Assembly (NCBI RefSeq): GCF_024756235.1
Contig: NZ_JANUGY010000001.1
Location: 62,001 to 126,000, forward strand
Source: Massilia kyonggiensis
Lineage (GTDB): Bacteria > Pseudomonadota > Gammaproteobacteria > Burkholderiales > Burkholderiaceae_D
DNA length: 64,000 nucleotides
Direction of reading: 5' to 3'
Made by a program: the position numbers and the translations under genes. Position 1 is the first letter of the stretch, and every line of letters starts with the position of its first letter. A model generated the notes under the pieces. The model was given only the letters and a program-made list of their open reading frames with translations. It ran no database searches and was not told the DNA's origin. Positions 1-6,940 of the stretch are shown here, piece after piece.

Positions 1-841
1 CGTCCAGCGCCGCGCGCGGGTAGATGTTCGCGAGACGCACGCGCGAGCGCAGGTGCTGCTCCGCGTTCGGCGCGAGCTGGTAGCCGCACTGCGCCACGGG
101 CTTGCCGGCGCGGATGGCCGTCATCGTGTCCTGCAGCGGTTTGCGCGAGCGGACGTGCATCGTCACGTGACCGCACGCGACGATGCGCATGCCGTGCTGC
201 CACGCGACTTCCTCGATGGTGGCGCGGTGCGCGTCGTCGAACGCACGATGCAGCAGCGTGAGGCCGAGCCATGCGCGGCCGGGGAAGGTCTGCGCCAGCC
301 ACGCGGCCTGCCGGTGCAGGCGGTCGACATCGTCGGGCATATGGCCCGGGTACGCGGGCAGCAGGATCGCCAGGCAGTCCGGCATGCCGCGCAGGTGCTC
401 GAGTCCCTCGGGCGGCCCATCGAAATCGGACGGATGCAGCAAATACGTGCCCTTCTCGCTGCGCGTGCGGCCCAGCGTGATCATCTCCGACAGGTTGCCG
501 TAGCCGTTGCGGTTCTGTGCCAGCAACAGCAGGGACAACGCGCGGCTGCCGTCGTCCGGATGCTGCAGATGAAAATGCGCGCCGACGATGAACGGCAGCT
601 TCGCCCGCTTCGCTTCCGCATGCGCGCGTACGACGCCGGCCAGCGAGCACTCGTCCGCCAGCGCCAGCGCCGTGTAGCCCAGCTGCACGGCGCGGTCCAC
701 CAGTTCTTCCGCATGCGACGCGCCCTGCAGGAACGAGAAGTTCGACAGGCAAAACAGTTCAGCGTAGGCCGGTAACCCCGCCGCCGCGCCAAGGTGGGAA
801 TCATTCATTGGCGTCAAGCGAAGTGGGGGAATATCGGCCAT
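1..841 (-). CDS. dnaE2: Error-prone DNA polymerase DnaE2 (ImuC), N-terminal part, cut by window edge
   Basis: This is the first ~280 residues of a C-family DNA polymerase; the rest lies beyond the left edge. The PHP domain starts with YAELFCLSNFSFLQGASH and continues through DECSLAGVVRAHAEAK, the pattern of DnaE2 rather than replicative DnaE1. DnaE2 is the catalytic polymerase of the ImuA-ImuB-DnaE2 mutasome, which performs SOS-induced translesion synthesis. The ATG at 841 is used; a second ATG at 808 is possible. A LexA-like box lies 32-51 bp upstream. Its partners imuA and imuB are about 30 kb away in this window, not adjacent. Confidence 0.92.
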   Translation of the reverse strand, partial: MADIPPLRLTPMNDSHLGAAAGLPAYAELFCLSNFSFLQGASHAEELVDRAVQLGYTALALADECSLAGVVRAHAEAKRAKLPFIVGAHFHLQHPDDGSRALSLLLLAQNRNGYGNLSEMITLGRTRSEKGTYLLHPSDFDGPPEGLEHLRGMPDCLAILLPAYPGHMPDDVDRLHRQAAWLAQTFPGRAWLGLTLLHRAFDDAHRATIEEVAWQHGMRIVACGHVTMHVRSRKPLQDTMTAIRAGKPVAQCGYQLAPNAEQHLRSRVRLANIYPRAALD

Positions 842-872
842 GGCAATTCAGTCAAAATGGTGTATTATGAAA

Positions 873-892
873 TACTGTATATAAACCCAGTA
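873..892. promoter_or_regulatory. LexA (SOS) box between dnaE2 and the phzF-like gene
   Basis: The core CTGTATATAAACCCAG (875-890) matches CTGT-N8-ACAG with one mismatch and is flanked by TA on both sides. It lies upstream of dnaE2 (minus strand) and 28-47 bp before the ATG of the divergent PhzF-like gene. LexA could therefore repress one or both. The match is visible in the sequence; binding is inferred. Confidence 0.8.
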
Positions 893-919
893 TAGCTGAC
901 GACCCCGTCCTTGCCAAAT

Positions 920-1702
920 ATGCACACCCATTCCTTGCGCTGCTTCGGTGCCCGCCCGGGTACCGGCAACCCGGCCCTCGTCATCGAGGATGGCGACCAC
1001 GACCCCGACGCCCGCCTGGCGCTTGCCCGTGCGCGCGACATGACCTGCGTCTTCGTCGATGCGGGTGCGGACGGTGCGCTGTCCGTCGATTACTACTATC
1101 CGCACAAGCGCAGCCCGCTGTGCCTCCATGCGACGCTGGCCGTGGCGGCCGTGCTGTTCGCCCGTGCGCCGCACGCGAACCCGATCGCCGTGCGCACGGC
1201 GGCCGAGGGGCAATCATTGGAACTGGTGCGCGGCGGCGACGATTATTTCGTGCGGCTGTCTCCCCAGCAGGTCGCAGCGCAGGACGTCGGCGCCGACATG
1301 GCCGCCGCGCTGCTGGGCATACCGGTGGCGTCGTTGACCACGCCGCCGCGCGTGGCGTCGGTCGGCAGTCCCAAGCTGCTCGTCAAGGTGGCGGATACGG
1401 ACGCGTTATATGGCCTCGCGCCCGACCTCGCGCGCATCGCCGCGTGGGGCAAGGAAGCGGGCGTGAACGGCATCTACGCGTGGTGCAGGCGCGATGACGG
1501 CACGTTCGAGGGCCGCAACTTCAACCACCTCGACCCGCGGCTGGAAGACAGCGCGACGGGCGTGGCGGCGGGTGCGTTGACGGCATTGCTCGGCCTCGGC
1601 ATCCGGCTGCGCCAGGGCCGCGCGACGGGCGGCGATTGCCTGATCCGCACGCGCAGGGAAGGCGCCGCCATCCTCGTCGGCGGTGCGGTCGAAACCATTT
1701 GA
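920..1702 (+). CDS. PhzF-family isomerase-like protein
   Basis: A 260-residue protein with the two-lobed PhzF/diaminopimelate-epimerase fold signature: GNPALVI near the N-terminus, PLCLHATLAVAAVL in the first lobe, and FNHLDPRLEDSATGVAAGAL in the second (family consensus EDxATGSAAG). The segment that normally reads LSET, holding the catalytic Glu of PhzF, reads DMTCVF here. PLCGHAT is also altered to PLCLHAT, so ordinary isomerase chemistry is doubtful. The ATG at 920 is preferred over an in-frame TTG at 911; neither has a strong ribosome site. It is divergent from dnaE2 and shares its SOS-box region. Substrate unknown. Confidence 0.8.
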   Translation: MHTHSLRCFGARPGTGNPALVIEDGDHDPDARLALARARDMTCVFVDAGADGALSVDYYYPHKRSPLCLHATLAVAAVLFARAPHANPIAVRTAAEGQSLELVRGGDDYFVRLSPQQVAAQDVGADMAAALLGIPVASLTTPPRVASVGSPKLLVKVADTDALYGLAPDLARIAAWGKEAGVNGIYAWCRRDDGTFEGRNFNHLDPRLEDSATGVAAGALTALLGLGIRLRQGRATGGDCLIRTRREGAAILVGGAVETI

Positions 1703-1747
1703 TTCGAAGGTGTTGTACCCCCCAACCCACTCATCAAGGAGACCGAA

Positions 1748-2137
1748 ATGGAACGGAACGTCGTAGGCTGGTTCGAAATCTATGTGGACGACATGAAGCG
1801 CGCCCGCGCTTTCTATGAAACCGTGTTCGAGGCAAAACTGGAGAACCTCGCACCGGAAGGCAGCGAAGCGCCGGGCGGCCTGGAGATGTGGGCCTTCACG
1901 GGCGACCCGAACGCCGGCGGCGCGGCCGGATCGATCGTCAAGATGGAAGGCTGCAAGGCCGGCGGCAACAGCACGATCGTCTATTTCAGCTGCGCCGACT
2001 GCGCCGTCGAAGCAGCGCGCGCCGCCGCGAACGGCGGGCGCATCTTCAAGGACAAGTTCTCGATCGGGCAGTACGGCCACATCGCCCTCGTCGAAGATAC
2101 CGAGGGCAACATCATCGGTTTACACTCGATGAACTGA
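1748..2137 (+). CDS. VOC-family (glyoxalase/bleomycin-resistance fold) protein
   Basis: A 129-residue single VOC module opening with VGWFEIYVDDMKRARAFYE, the beta-alpha start typical of glyoxalase-like proteins, and ending VEDTEGNIIGLHSMN, the usual metal-site strand. A clear AAGGAG lies at 1736-1741, seven bases before the ATG. VOC proteins of this size act as dimers and include dioxygenases, isomerases and thiol transferases, so the reaction cannot be named. It is convergent with another VOC gene, whose stop is 15 bp away. Confidence 0.85.
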   Translation: MERNVVGWFEIYVDDMKRARAFYETVFEAKLENLAPEGSEAPGGLEMWAFTGDPNAGGAAGSIVKMEGCKAGGNSTIVYFSCADCAVEAARAAANGGRIFKDKFSIGQYGHIALVEDTEGNIIGLHSMN

Positions 2138-2152
2138 AATCAATGAATTAAT

Positions 2153-2551
2153 TCAAGCCTGGGGCGCCATCCAGGCCAGTTCCCAGATATGGCCATCGAG
2201 GTCTTCGAACCCGTGGCCATACATGAAGCCGTGATCCTGCGGCGGGCGCGGTGCGCGTCCGCCGGCAGCCACGGCTTTCGCCACCAGCGCATCCACTTCC
2301 TCCCGGCTCTCGCAGCTCAGGCACACGAGGACCTCGGTCGCTTCCTTCGCCTGCACGAGGGGCTTGTCGACGAACGTCTTGAAGAACGGTTCCGTGAGCA
2401 GCATCGCGTAGATGCTGCCGTCCGCGATCACCATGCACGCGCCGCTCTCGTTGGTGAACTGGGGATTGAACGTATAGCCCAGCGCCTCGAAGAACGCCTT
2501 GGATTTGTCCAGGTCCTTGACGGCCAGGTTGACGAAGATCTGCTTGTTCAT
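2153..2551 (-). CDS. VOC-family protein (glyoxalase-like)
   Basis: A 132-residue VOC protein (MNKQIFVNLAVKDLDKSKAF at the start; FEDLDGHIWELAWM near the end). The form resembles the PhnB/YaeR-like group annotated as glyoxalase or extradiol dioxygenase. A GGAGG-type ribosome site precedes the ATG. It faces the VOC gene at 1748-2137 but differs in sequence and is not a recent duplicate. Upstream is a REPIN-like hairpin that separates it from the co-oriented dehydratase gene, so it probably has its own promoter. Confidence 0.85.
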   Translation of the reverse strand: MNKQIFVNLAVKDLDKSKAFFEALGYTFNPQFTNESGACMVIADGSIYAMLLTEPFFKTFVDKPLVQAKEATEVLVCLSCESREEVDALVAKAVAAGGRAPRPPQDHGFMYGHGFEDLDGHIWELAWMAPQA

Positions 2552-2650
2552 GATGCCTCCTGAGTTTTAGGTAAAAGTGGATGCCACATGCCTACGACGA
2601 ACGGGGCATCAAGAAATCGACAACGTCTCCAAAAAAATTTTTTCACCATC

Positions 2651-2700
2651 GGGGTCAGACCCCAGTTTTTGGAAATTGCCCAAAAACGGGGTCTGACCCC
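2651..2700. repeat. REPIN-like inverted repeat (GGGGTCAGACCCC pair)
   Basis: Two copies of the near-palindrome GGGGTCAGACCCC (2651-2663) and GGGGTCTGACCCC (2688-2700) face each other. With the inner GTTTTTGG / CCAAAAAC they form a stem of about 20 bp around a short loop. Each arm can also fold alone. This is the layout of REP doublets (REPINs) dispersed by RAYT-type transposases. It sits between two co-oriented genes and may end transcription. No other copy was noticed in the window. Confidence 0.7.
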
Positions 2701-2711
2701 GGTGAGGTTTG

Positions 2712-3680
2712 TCAGCCGGCCAGGAAGCCGCTCAGCTTCGCGAGGTCGATGTTGCCGCCGCTGACGAGAATCCCGACCTTCTTGCCGCGCAACTCATCCT
2801 GCATGCGCCGCGCCGCAGCGAAGCCGAGGCAGCCGGTCGGCTCGACGACGATCTTCATGCGCTCGGCAAAGAAGCGCATGCATTGCACCAGCTCGTCGTC
2901 GGTGGCCGTCAGGATGTCGTCGACGTCGCGCCGGATGATCGGGAACGTGAGGTTGCCCAAGTGCTGGGTCTGGGCGCCGTCGGCGATGGTCTGCGGGGTG
3001 TCGATGTGCACGATCGCGCCCGAGCGGAACGATTGCTGGCCATCGTTGCCCGCTTCCGGCTCCACGCCGTAGAGGCGGCATGACGGCGACAGCGCGCGCG
3101 TGGCCAGCGCGGAGCCGGACAGCAGTCCGCCGCCGCCCAGGCACACGAAGAATGCGTCCAGCGGCCCGACTTCTTCGAAGAGTTCTTTTGCGGCCGTGCC
3201 CTGCCCCGCGATCACGTCCGGGTGATCGTACGGCGGGATCAAGGTGAGACCGTGCTTCTGCGCGAGGTCGCGGCCGATCTGCTCGCGGTCTTCGGTGTAG
3301 CGGTCGTACATCACGACATTGCCGCCGTAGCCGCGCGTGGCGGCGACCTTGGCGGCGGGGGCGTCCTGCGGCATCACGATCGTGGCGGGGATGCCGAGCA
3401 GTTTTGCCGACAGCGCGATGGCCTGCGCGTGGTTCCCCGACGAGAACGCGACGACGCCGGCGCGGCGCTGCTCGGGCGAGAACTTCATCAGCGCGTTGTA
3501 GGCGCCGCGGAACTTGAAGGCGCCCATGCGCTGCATGTTCTCGCACTTGAAAAAGACCTGGGCGCCGAAGGCCTCGTCGACGGTACGCGACGTCAGCACC
3601 GGGGTGCGGTTGGCGACGCCGGCGATCCGGGACGCCGCCTGGACGACGTCATCGTAAGTGGGAAGCGGAGTGGAGCTCAT
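2712..3680 (-). CDS. PLP-dependent threonine/serine dehydratase family (hydroxyaspartate ammonia-lyase-like)
   Basis: A 322-residue fold-type II PLP enzyme. The cofactor lysine is in AFKFRGAYNAL (about K56), the phosphate-binding glycine loop is LGGGGLLSG (about 181-189), and SSGNHAQ follows the usual pattern. There is no C-terminal ACT domain. The length fits catabolic threonine dehydratase, serine racemase and threo-3-hydroxyaspartate ammonia-lyase, which sequence alone does not separate. The IS1595 element begins only 42 bp upstream of the ATG. Before insertion the gene lay about 40 bp downstream of the histidine kinase stop, so its expression may now depend on the IS or a short residual promoter. 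Confidence 0.88.
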   Translation of the reverse strand: MSSTPLPTYDDVVQAASRIAGVANRTPVLTSRTVDEAFGAQVFFKCENMQRMGAFKFRGAYNALMKFSPEQRRAGVVAFSSGNHAQAIALSAKLLGIPATIVMPQDAPAAKVAATRGYGGNVVMYDRYTEDREQIGRDLAQKHGLTLIPPYDHPDVIAGQGTAAKELFEEVGPLDAFFVCLGGGGLLSGSALATRALSPSCRLYGVEPEAGNDGQQSFRSGAIVHIDTPQTIADGAQTQHLGNLTFPIIRRDVDDILTATDDELVQCMRFFAERMKIVVEPTGCLGFAAARRMQDELRGKKVGILVSGGNIDLAKLSGFLAG

Positions 3681-3722
3681 CCTGTTTTCCTTTTGGGCTG
3701 TGGGATGGCAGGCATTCTACTC

Positions 3723-4792
3723 GGCTGTGTGCGCGGTAGTTATGTGAACTGTAATCCGTTGTAGAGGTCTTACGCATCGTCGAGTTAACTCATGAGGTGT
3801 GACCATGCGCAGCCTGACGTTCGACGAGGTGTTCGCCATGCTGTCGGCGGTTCGATTATCTGCCGCCGACCTTGCCCGGCTGCGGGAATGGATCGCGAGC
3901 ATCATGCATCCGGCCGAGTGCATCGCCCTGATCGAGCAGGCGGCGGCAGGACGGCCGTGCCCGCATTGCGGCTGTGCGAGGAGACATCGCTGCGGCCAGG
4001 CCAGCGGACTGCAGCGCTTCCGCTGTCCCGGCTGCCGTCACACTTATAACGCATTGACGGGTACGCCGCTGGCAAGGTTGCGGAAGAAAGAGTGCTGGTT
4101 GCCCTACCTGCAATGCGTGCTCGAATCGCGCACAGTCCGCGATGCCGCGCGCGTCGTCAACGTACACCGCACGACGAGTTTCCGCTGGCGTCATCGCTTC
4201 GTGCCCGGCGCCATGCGCGATCGGCCGCAGATATTGTCGGCGATCGTCGAGGCGGACGAAACGTACCGACTGGAATCTCAAAAAGGCTCGCGCAAGCTGA
4301 CGCGGCGGGCGAGAAAGCGCGGCTGCGTGGCGGCGCGGCGCGGCATCAACAAGGAGCACGACTGCCTACTCGTCGCACGCGACCGGAACGGCAACACGCT
4401 CGACTTTCACGCGGGACGGGGCCAGGTGACGGCGGCGCAATTGCACGGGTGCCTGAGACCTGTGCTTCCGGCCGACGTTCTCCTCATCAGCGATGGCGCT
4501 GCCGCTTATCGGCGCTTCGCTGCGGATGCGGGCATAACGCATGAGGCCGTCAACGTACGGGCGGGCGTGCGGGCGCGCGGTGCGATCCATATCCAAAACG
4601 TGAACGGCTGGCACAGCCGCTTCAAGAGTTGGCTGGTACGGTTTCGCGGCGTGGCGAGCCGCTACCTGATCAATTACTCGGGATGGCAACGTATCCTGGA
4701 CGCACGTCGCCTCGCAACACCCGCGCACCTGTTGTGCGCGGCAGCCCAGTCCGGCTAGGCGGTCGGGCTACTGAACTAATGCGAACAGAGCC
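3723..4792 (+). mobile_element. Complete IS1595-family insertion sequence (1,070 bp)
   Basis: The left end begins GGCTGTGTGCGCGGTAGTT; the right end, read inward, begins GGCTCTGTTCGCATTAGTT. These are imperfect terminal inverted repeats of IS1595 type. The element is flanked by identical 8-bp direct repeats, TTCTACTC, at 3715-3722 and 4793-4800, matching the family's 8-bp target duplication. A single intact transposase fills the inside. Intact ends, transposase and target duplication point to a fairly recent insertion. Confidence 0.93.
3805..4758 (+). CDS. IS1595-family transposase
   Basis: A 317-residue transposase of the ISXO2-like DDE class. An N-terminal zinc ribbon (CPHCG about 52-56, FRCPGC about 72-77) precedes a catalytic core with VEADETY (D about 151), LLISDGAAAY (D about 230) and the family's NxxWH region HIQNVNGWHSRFK (about 262-274). 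The ATG at 3805 is chosen because GAGG lies seven bases upstream; an in-frame GTG at 3799 is possible. The frame is uninterrupted, so the protein is probably functional. Confidence 0.93.
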   Translation: MRSLTFDEVFAMLSAVRLSAADLARLREWIASIMHPAECIALIEQAAAGRPCPHCGCARRHRCGQASGLQRFRCPGCRHTYNALTGTPLARLRKKECWLPYLQCVLESRTVRDAARVVNVHRTTSFRWRHRFVPGAMRDRPQILSAIVEADETYRLESQKGSRKLTRRARKRGCVAARRGINKEHDCLLVARDRNGNTLDFHAGRGQVTAAQLHGCLRPVLPADVLLISDGAAAYRRFAADAGITHEAVNVRAGVRARGAIHIQNVNGWHSRFKSWLVRFRGVASRYLINYSGWQRILDARRLATPAHLLCAAAQSG

Positions 4793-4798
4793 TTCTAC

Positions 4799-6790
4799 TC
4801 AGCCGGGAATGGACGCGTCGAGGATCGCGTATAACTCCTGCAAATCGAGCGGTTTGACGAGGTGGTGGTCGAAGCCCGCGGCCAGCGAGCGCCGGCGGTC
4901 GCTCGCCTGGCCGTAGCCCGTCGTGGCCACGAGCAGCGCACCGGCGGTGGCCGGGTCCGCGCGCAGGCGCTGCGCAAGCATGTTGCCGTCCATGTCCGGC
5001 AGGCCGATGTCGATGAGGCAGACCTGCGGCCGCTCCGCGCGCGCGCGTTCGAGCGCGCGTTGCGGCTCGTGCTCCACCGAGACCCGGTGCCCCGCCGCTT
5101 CCAGCAGCATGGACAGCATGTCGGCGGCATCCGTGTTGTCGTCCACGACGAGGATGCGCCGCGCGCGCAGCGCCTCCGCGGCCGGCACGGCCTGCGGATC
5201 CGACGGCGCGGCCGCCTCGCCCGCGAGGCGCGGCAGGGACACGCGGAAGGTGCTGCCCCGCCCCGGGCCCGGACTGGCGCAGCTGACCGTGCCGCCATGC
5301 AGTTCGACGAGACTCTTCACGAGCGCGAGACCGAGCCCGAGCCCGCCCGTCGAGCGGTCCGACGTGCGCTCGGCCTGGGCGAACAGTTCGAAAGCGTGCG
5401 CCGCGAATTCGGGCGTCATGCCGACGCCGTCGTCGGCGACGCTCACCGTCACGTGCGCGTCGTCCGCCGTGGCGGTCACGCGGATCGTGCCGCCCTCGCG
5501 CGTGTACTTGGCCGCGTTGTTGAGGATATTGCTGACCACCTGCACGAGCCGCTTGCGGTCGCCCAGCACGAAGGTGGCGCCCGGCGCCAGGTCCAGCGCC
5601 AGCGTGTGGCCGCGCGCCGCGACGAGCGGCGCCACCTGCTCCACCGCGTCGCGCACGATGTCCTTCACGTCCAGCGCCGTGCGCTCCAGCGTGATCAGGC
5701 CGCGGGTGACGCGCGACACGTCGAGCAGGTCGTCGATCAGTTCCGTCATGTGCCCCACCTGCCGGCCGATGATCTGGCTCGTCGCGCGCACCCGGTCGGC
5801 GTCCAGCCGTCCCGTCTGCAGCAGCGCGGCCGCCGTGCCGATCGGCGCCAGCGGATTCCTCAGCTCGTGCGCGAGCATGGCAAGGAATTCGTCCTTGCGG
5901 CGGTCGGATTCCTTCAGCTTTTCCTCGGCCATCTTGCGCTCGGTGATGTCGCTGGCGACGCCGAACCATTCCTCGACCTCGCCGTCCTCACCCACGATCG
6001 GCACGGCGCGCGACAGCGTCCAGCCGATGCTGCCGTCCACGCGCAGCACGCGCTGTTCGAGCTCGTAGACGGACCGGGTGGCGATCGCTTTCTCGAAGGC
6101 CGCGCGCACACGGGGCTGTTCGTCCGGCGGCACGTAATCCTGCAGCCAGGTGCGCACCGGCGCCGACAAGTCCTTGATGAAGCCGCGCCCGTCCACCGGG
6201 CGCATCTCGCTCCAGTCGGCGCTCATGCTGTAGATGACGTCGGACGTGGCGGCAGTCAGCGCCTGGTAGCGCGACGTGGCCCTGTCGAGCTGGCGCCGCT
6301 GCACCGCGCGCGCCTGCTCCGCCTCGACCTGGTCGGTGATCTCGATGACGGTGGCCAGCACGGCCACGACGGCACCGCCGGCACCGCGCACGGGGCCGTA
6401 GTACAGGTCGAACCAGGATTCGCGCGGACCGCCATCGCGCTCGAGCAGAAAACTGACGTTTTTGTGGGTTTCATGATTGCCGGCCAGGCAGTTGGCCAGC
6501 ATGCGCCCGTTGAAATCCCAGGCTTCGGGCCAGGCATCGTGCAGCGTGCCGCCGAGGACGGCCGGATGCCGCTTGCCGCACACGACCGCATAGCCGTCGT
6601 TGTACAGCAGGATGCCGTCCGGCCCCCACAGCAGCGCGGTCGGCACCGGGTTTTCGAGCAGCACGTCGACGAGGCCGCGCAACCGCTCCGGCCAGCCGGA
6701 CACCGGACCGAGAGGCGTGCCGCGCCAGTCGCGCGTGCGGATCAGGGCCGCGATGTCGCCGCCGGCGTAAGGCCATTCCACGTCGTCCAT
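4799..6790 (-). CDS. PAS-containing hybrid histidine kinase with C-terminal receiver
   Basis: A 663-residue soluble hybrid sensor kinase. Two PAS regions (about 40-155 and 175-290; the first includes LLWGPDGILLYNDGYAVVCG, the second ends at FGVASDITERK) lead to a HisKA domain with MLAHELRNPLAP (phospho-His about 308). An ATPase domain follows (NILNNAAKYT, GGLGLGLALVKSLVELHGG). The C-terminal receiver begins ILVVDDNTDAAD, with phospho-acceptor D594 in IDIGLPDMDG and the conserved Lys in LVKPLD. No membrane segment is visible, so it probably senses a cytoplasmic signal. The IS1595 target site overlaps its TGA, but the stop is preserved. It is divergent from the TonB receptor. Confidence 0.9.
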   Translation of the reverse strand: MDDVEWPYAGGDIAALIRTRDWRGTPLGPVSGWPERLRGLVDVLLENPVPTALLWGPDGILLYNDGYAVVCGKRHPAVLGGTLHDAWPEAWDFNGRMLANCLAGNHETHKNVSFLLERDGGPRESWFDLYYGPVRGAGGAVVAVLATVIEITDQVEAEQARAVQRRQLDRATSRYQALTAATSDVIYSMSADWSEMRPVDGRGFIKDLSAPVRTWLQDYVPPDEQPRVRAAFEKAIATRSVYELEQRVLRVDGSIGWTLSRAVPIVGEDGEVEEWFGVASDITERKMAEEKLKESDRRKDEFLAMLAHELRNPLAPIGTAAALLQTGRLDADRVRATSQIIGRQVGHMTELIDDLLDVSRVTRGLITLERTALDVKDIVRDAVEQVAPLVAARGHTLALDLAPGATFVLGDRKRLVQVVSNILNNAAKYTREGGTIRVTATADDAHVTVSVADDGVGMTPEFAAHAFELFAQAERTSDRSTGGLGLGLALVKSLVELHGGTVSCASPGPGRGSTFRVSLPRLAGEAAAPSDPQAVPAAEALRARRILVVDDNTDAADMLSMLLEAAGHRVSVEHEPQRALERARAERPQVCLIDIGLPDMDGNMLAQRLRADPATAGALLVATTGYGQASDRRRSLAAGFDHHLVKPLDLQELYAILDASIPG

Positions 6791-6940
6791 CTCTCCCCGC
6801 CTTCCGGCTTAATCAATTTCATCAATTCTAACACCCAACATGAATTGCCGATATGGATGACCTTGTTGCGGTTATGATACGTCCAATGGTTGCCTTCATG
6901 GAAATTCATTAATATGCAATTTTTCCCTGGAGCCCACCCC

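Noticed and set aside
1748..2551. The two VOC genes as a recent inverted duplication
   Set aside because: The proteins share only the fold pattern; sequence similarity is too low for a recent copy.
4862..6877. A 671-codon plus-strand frame opposite the hybrid histidine kinase
   Set aside because: The kinase has complete PAS, HisKA, ATPase and receiver motifs; the opposite frame is low-information Arg/His-rich.
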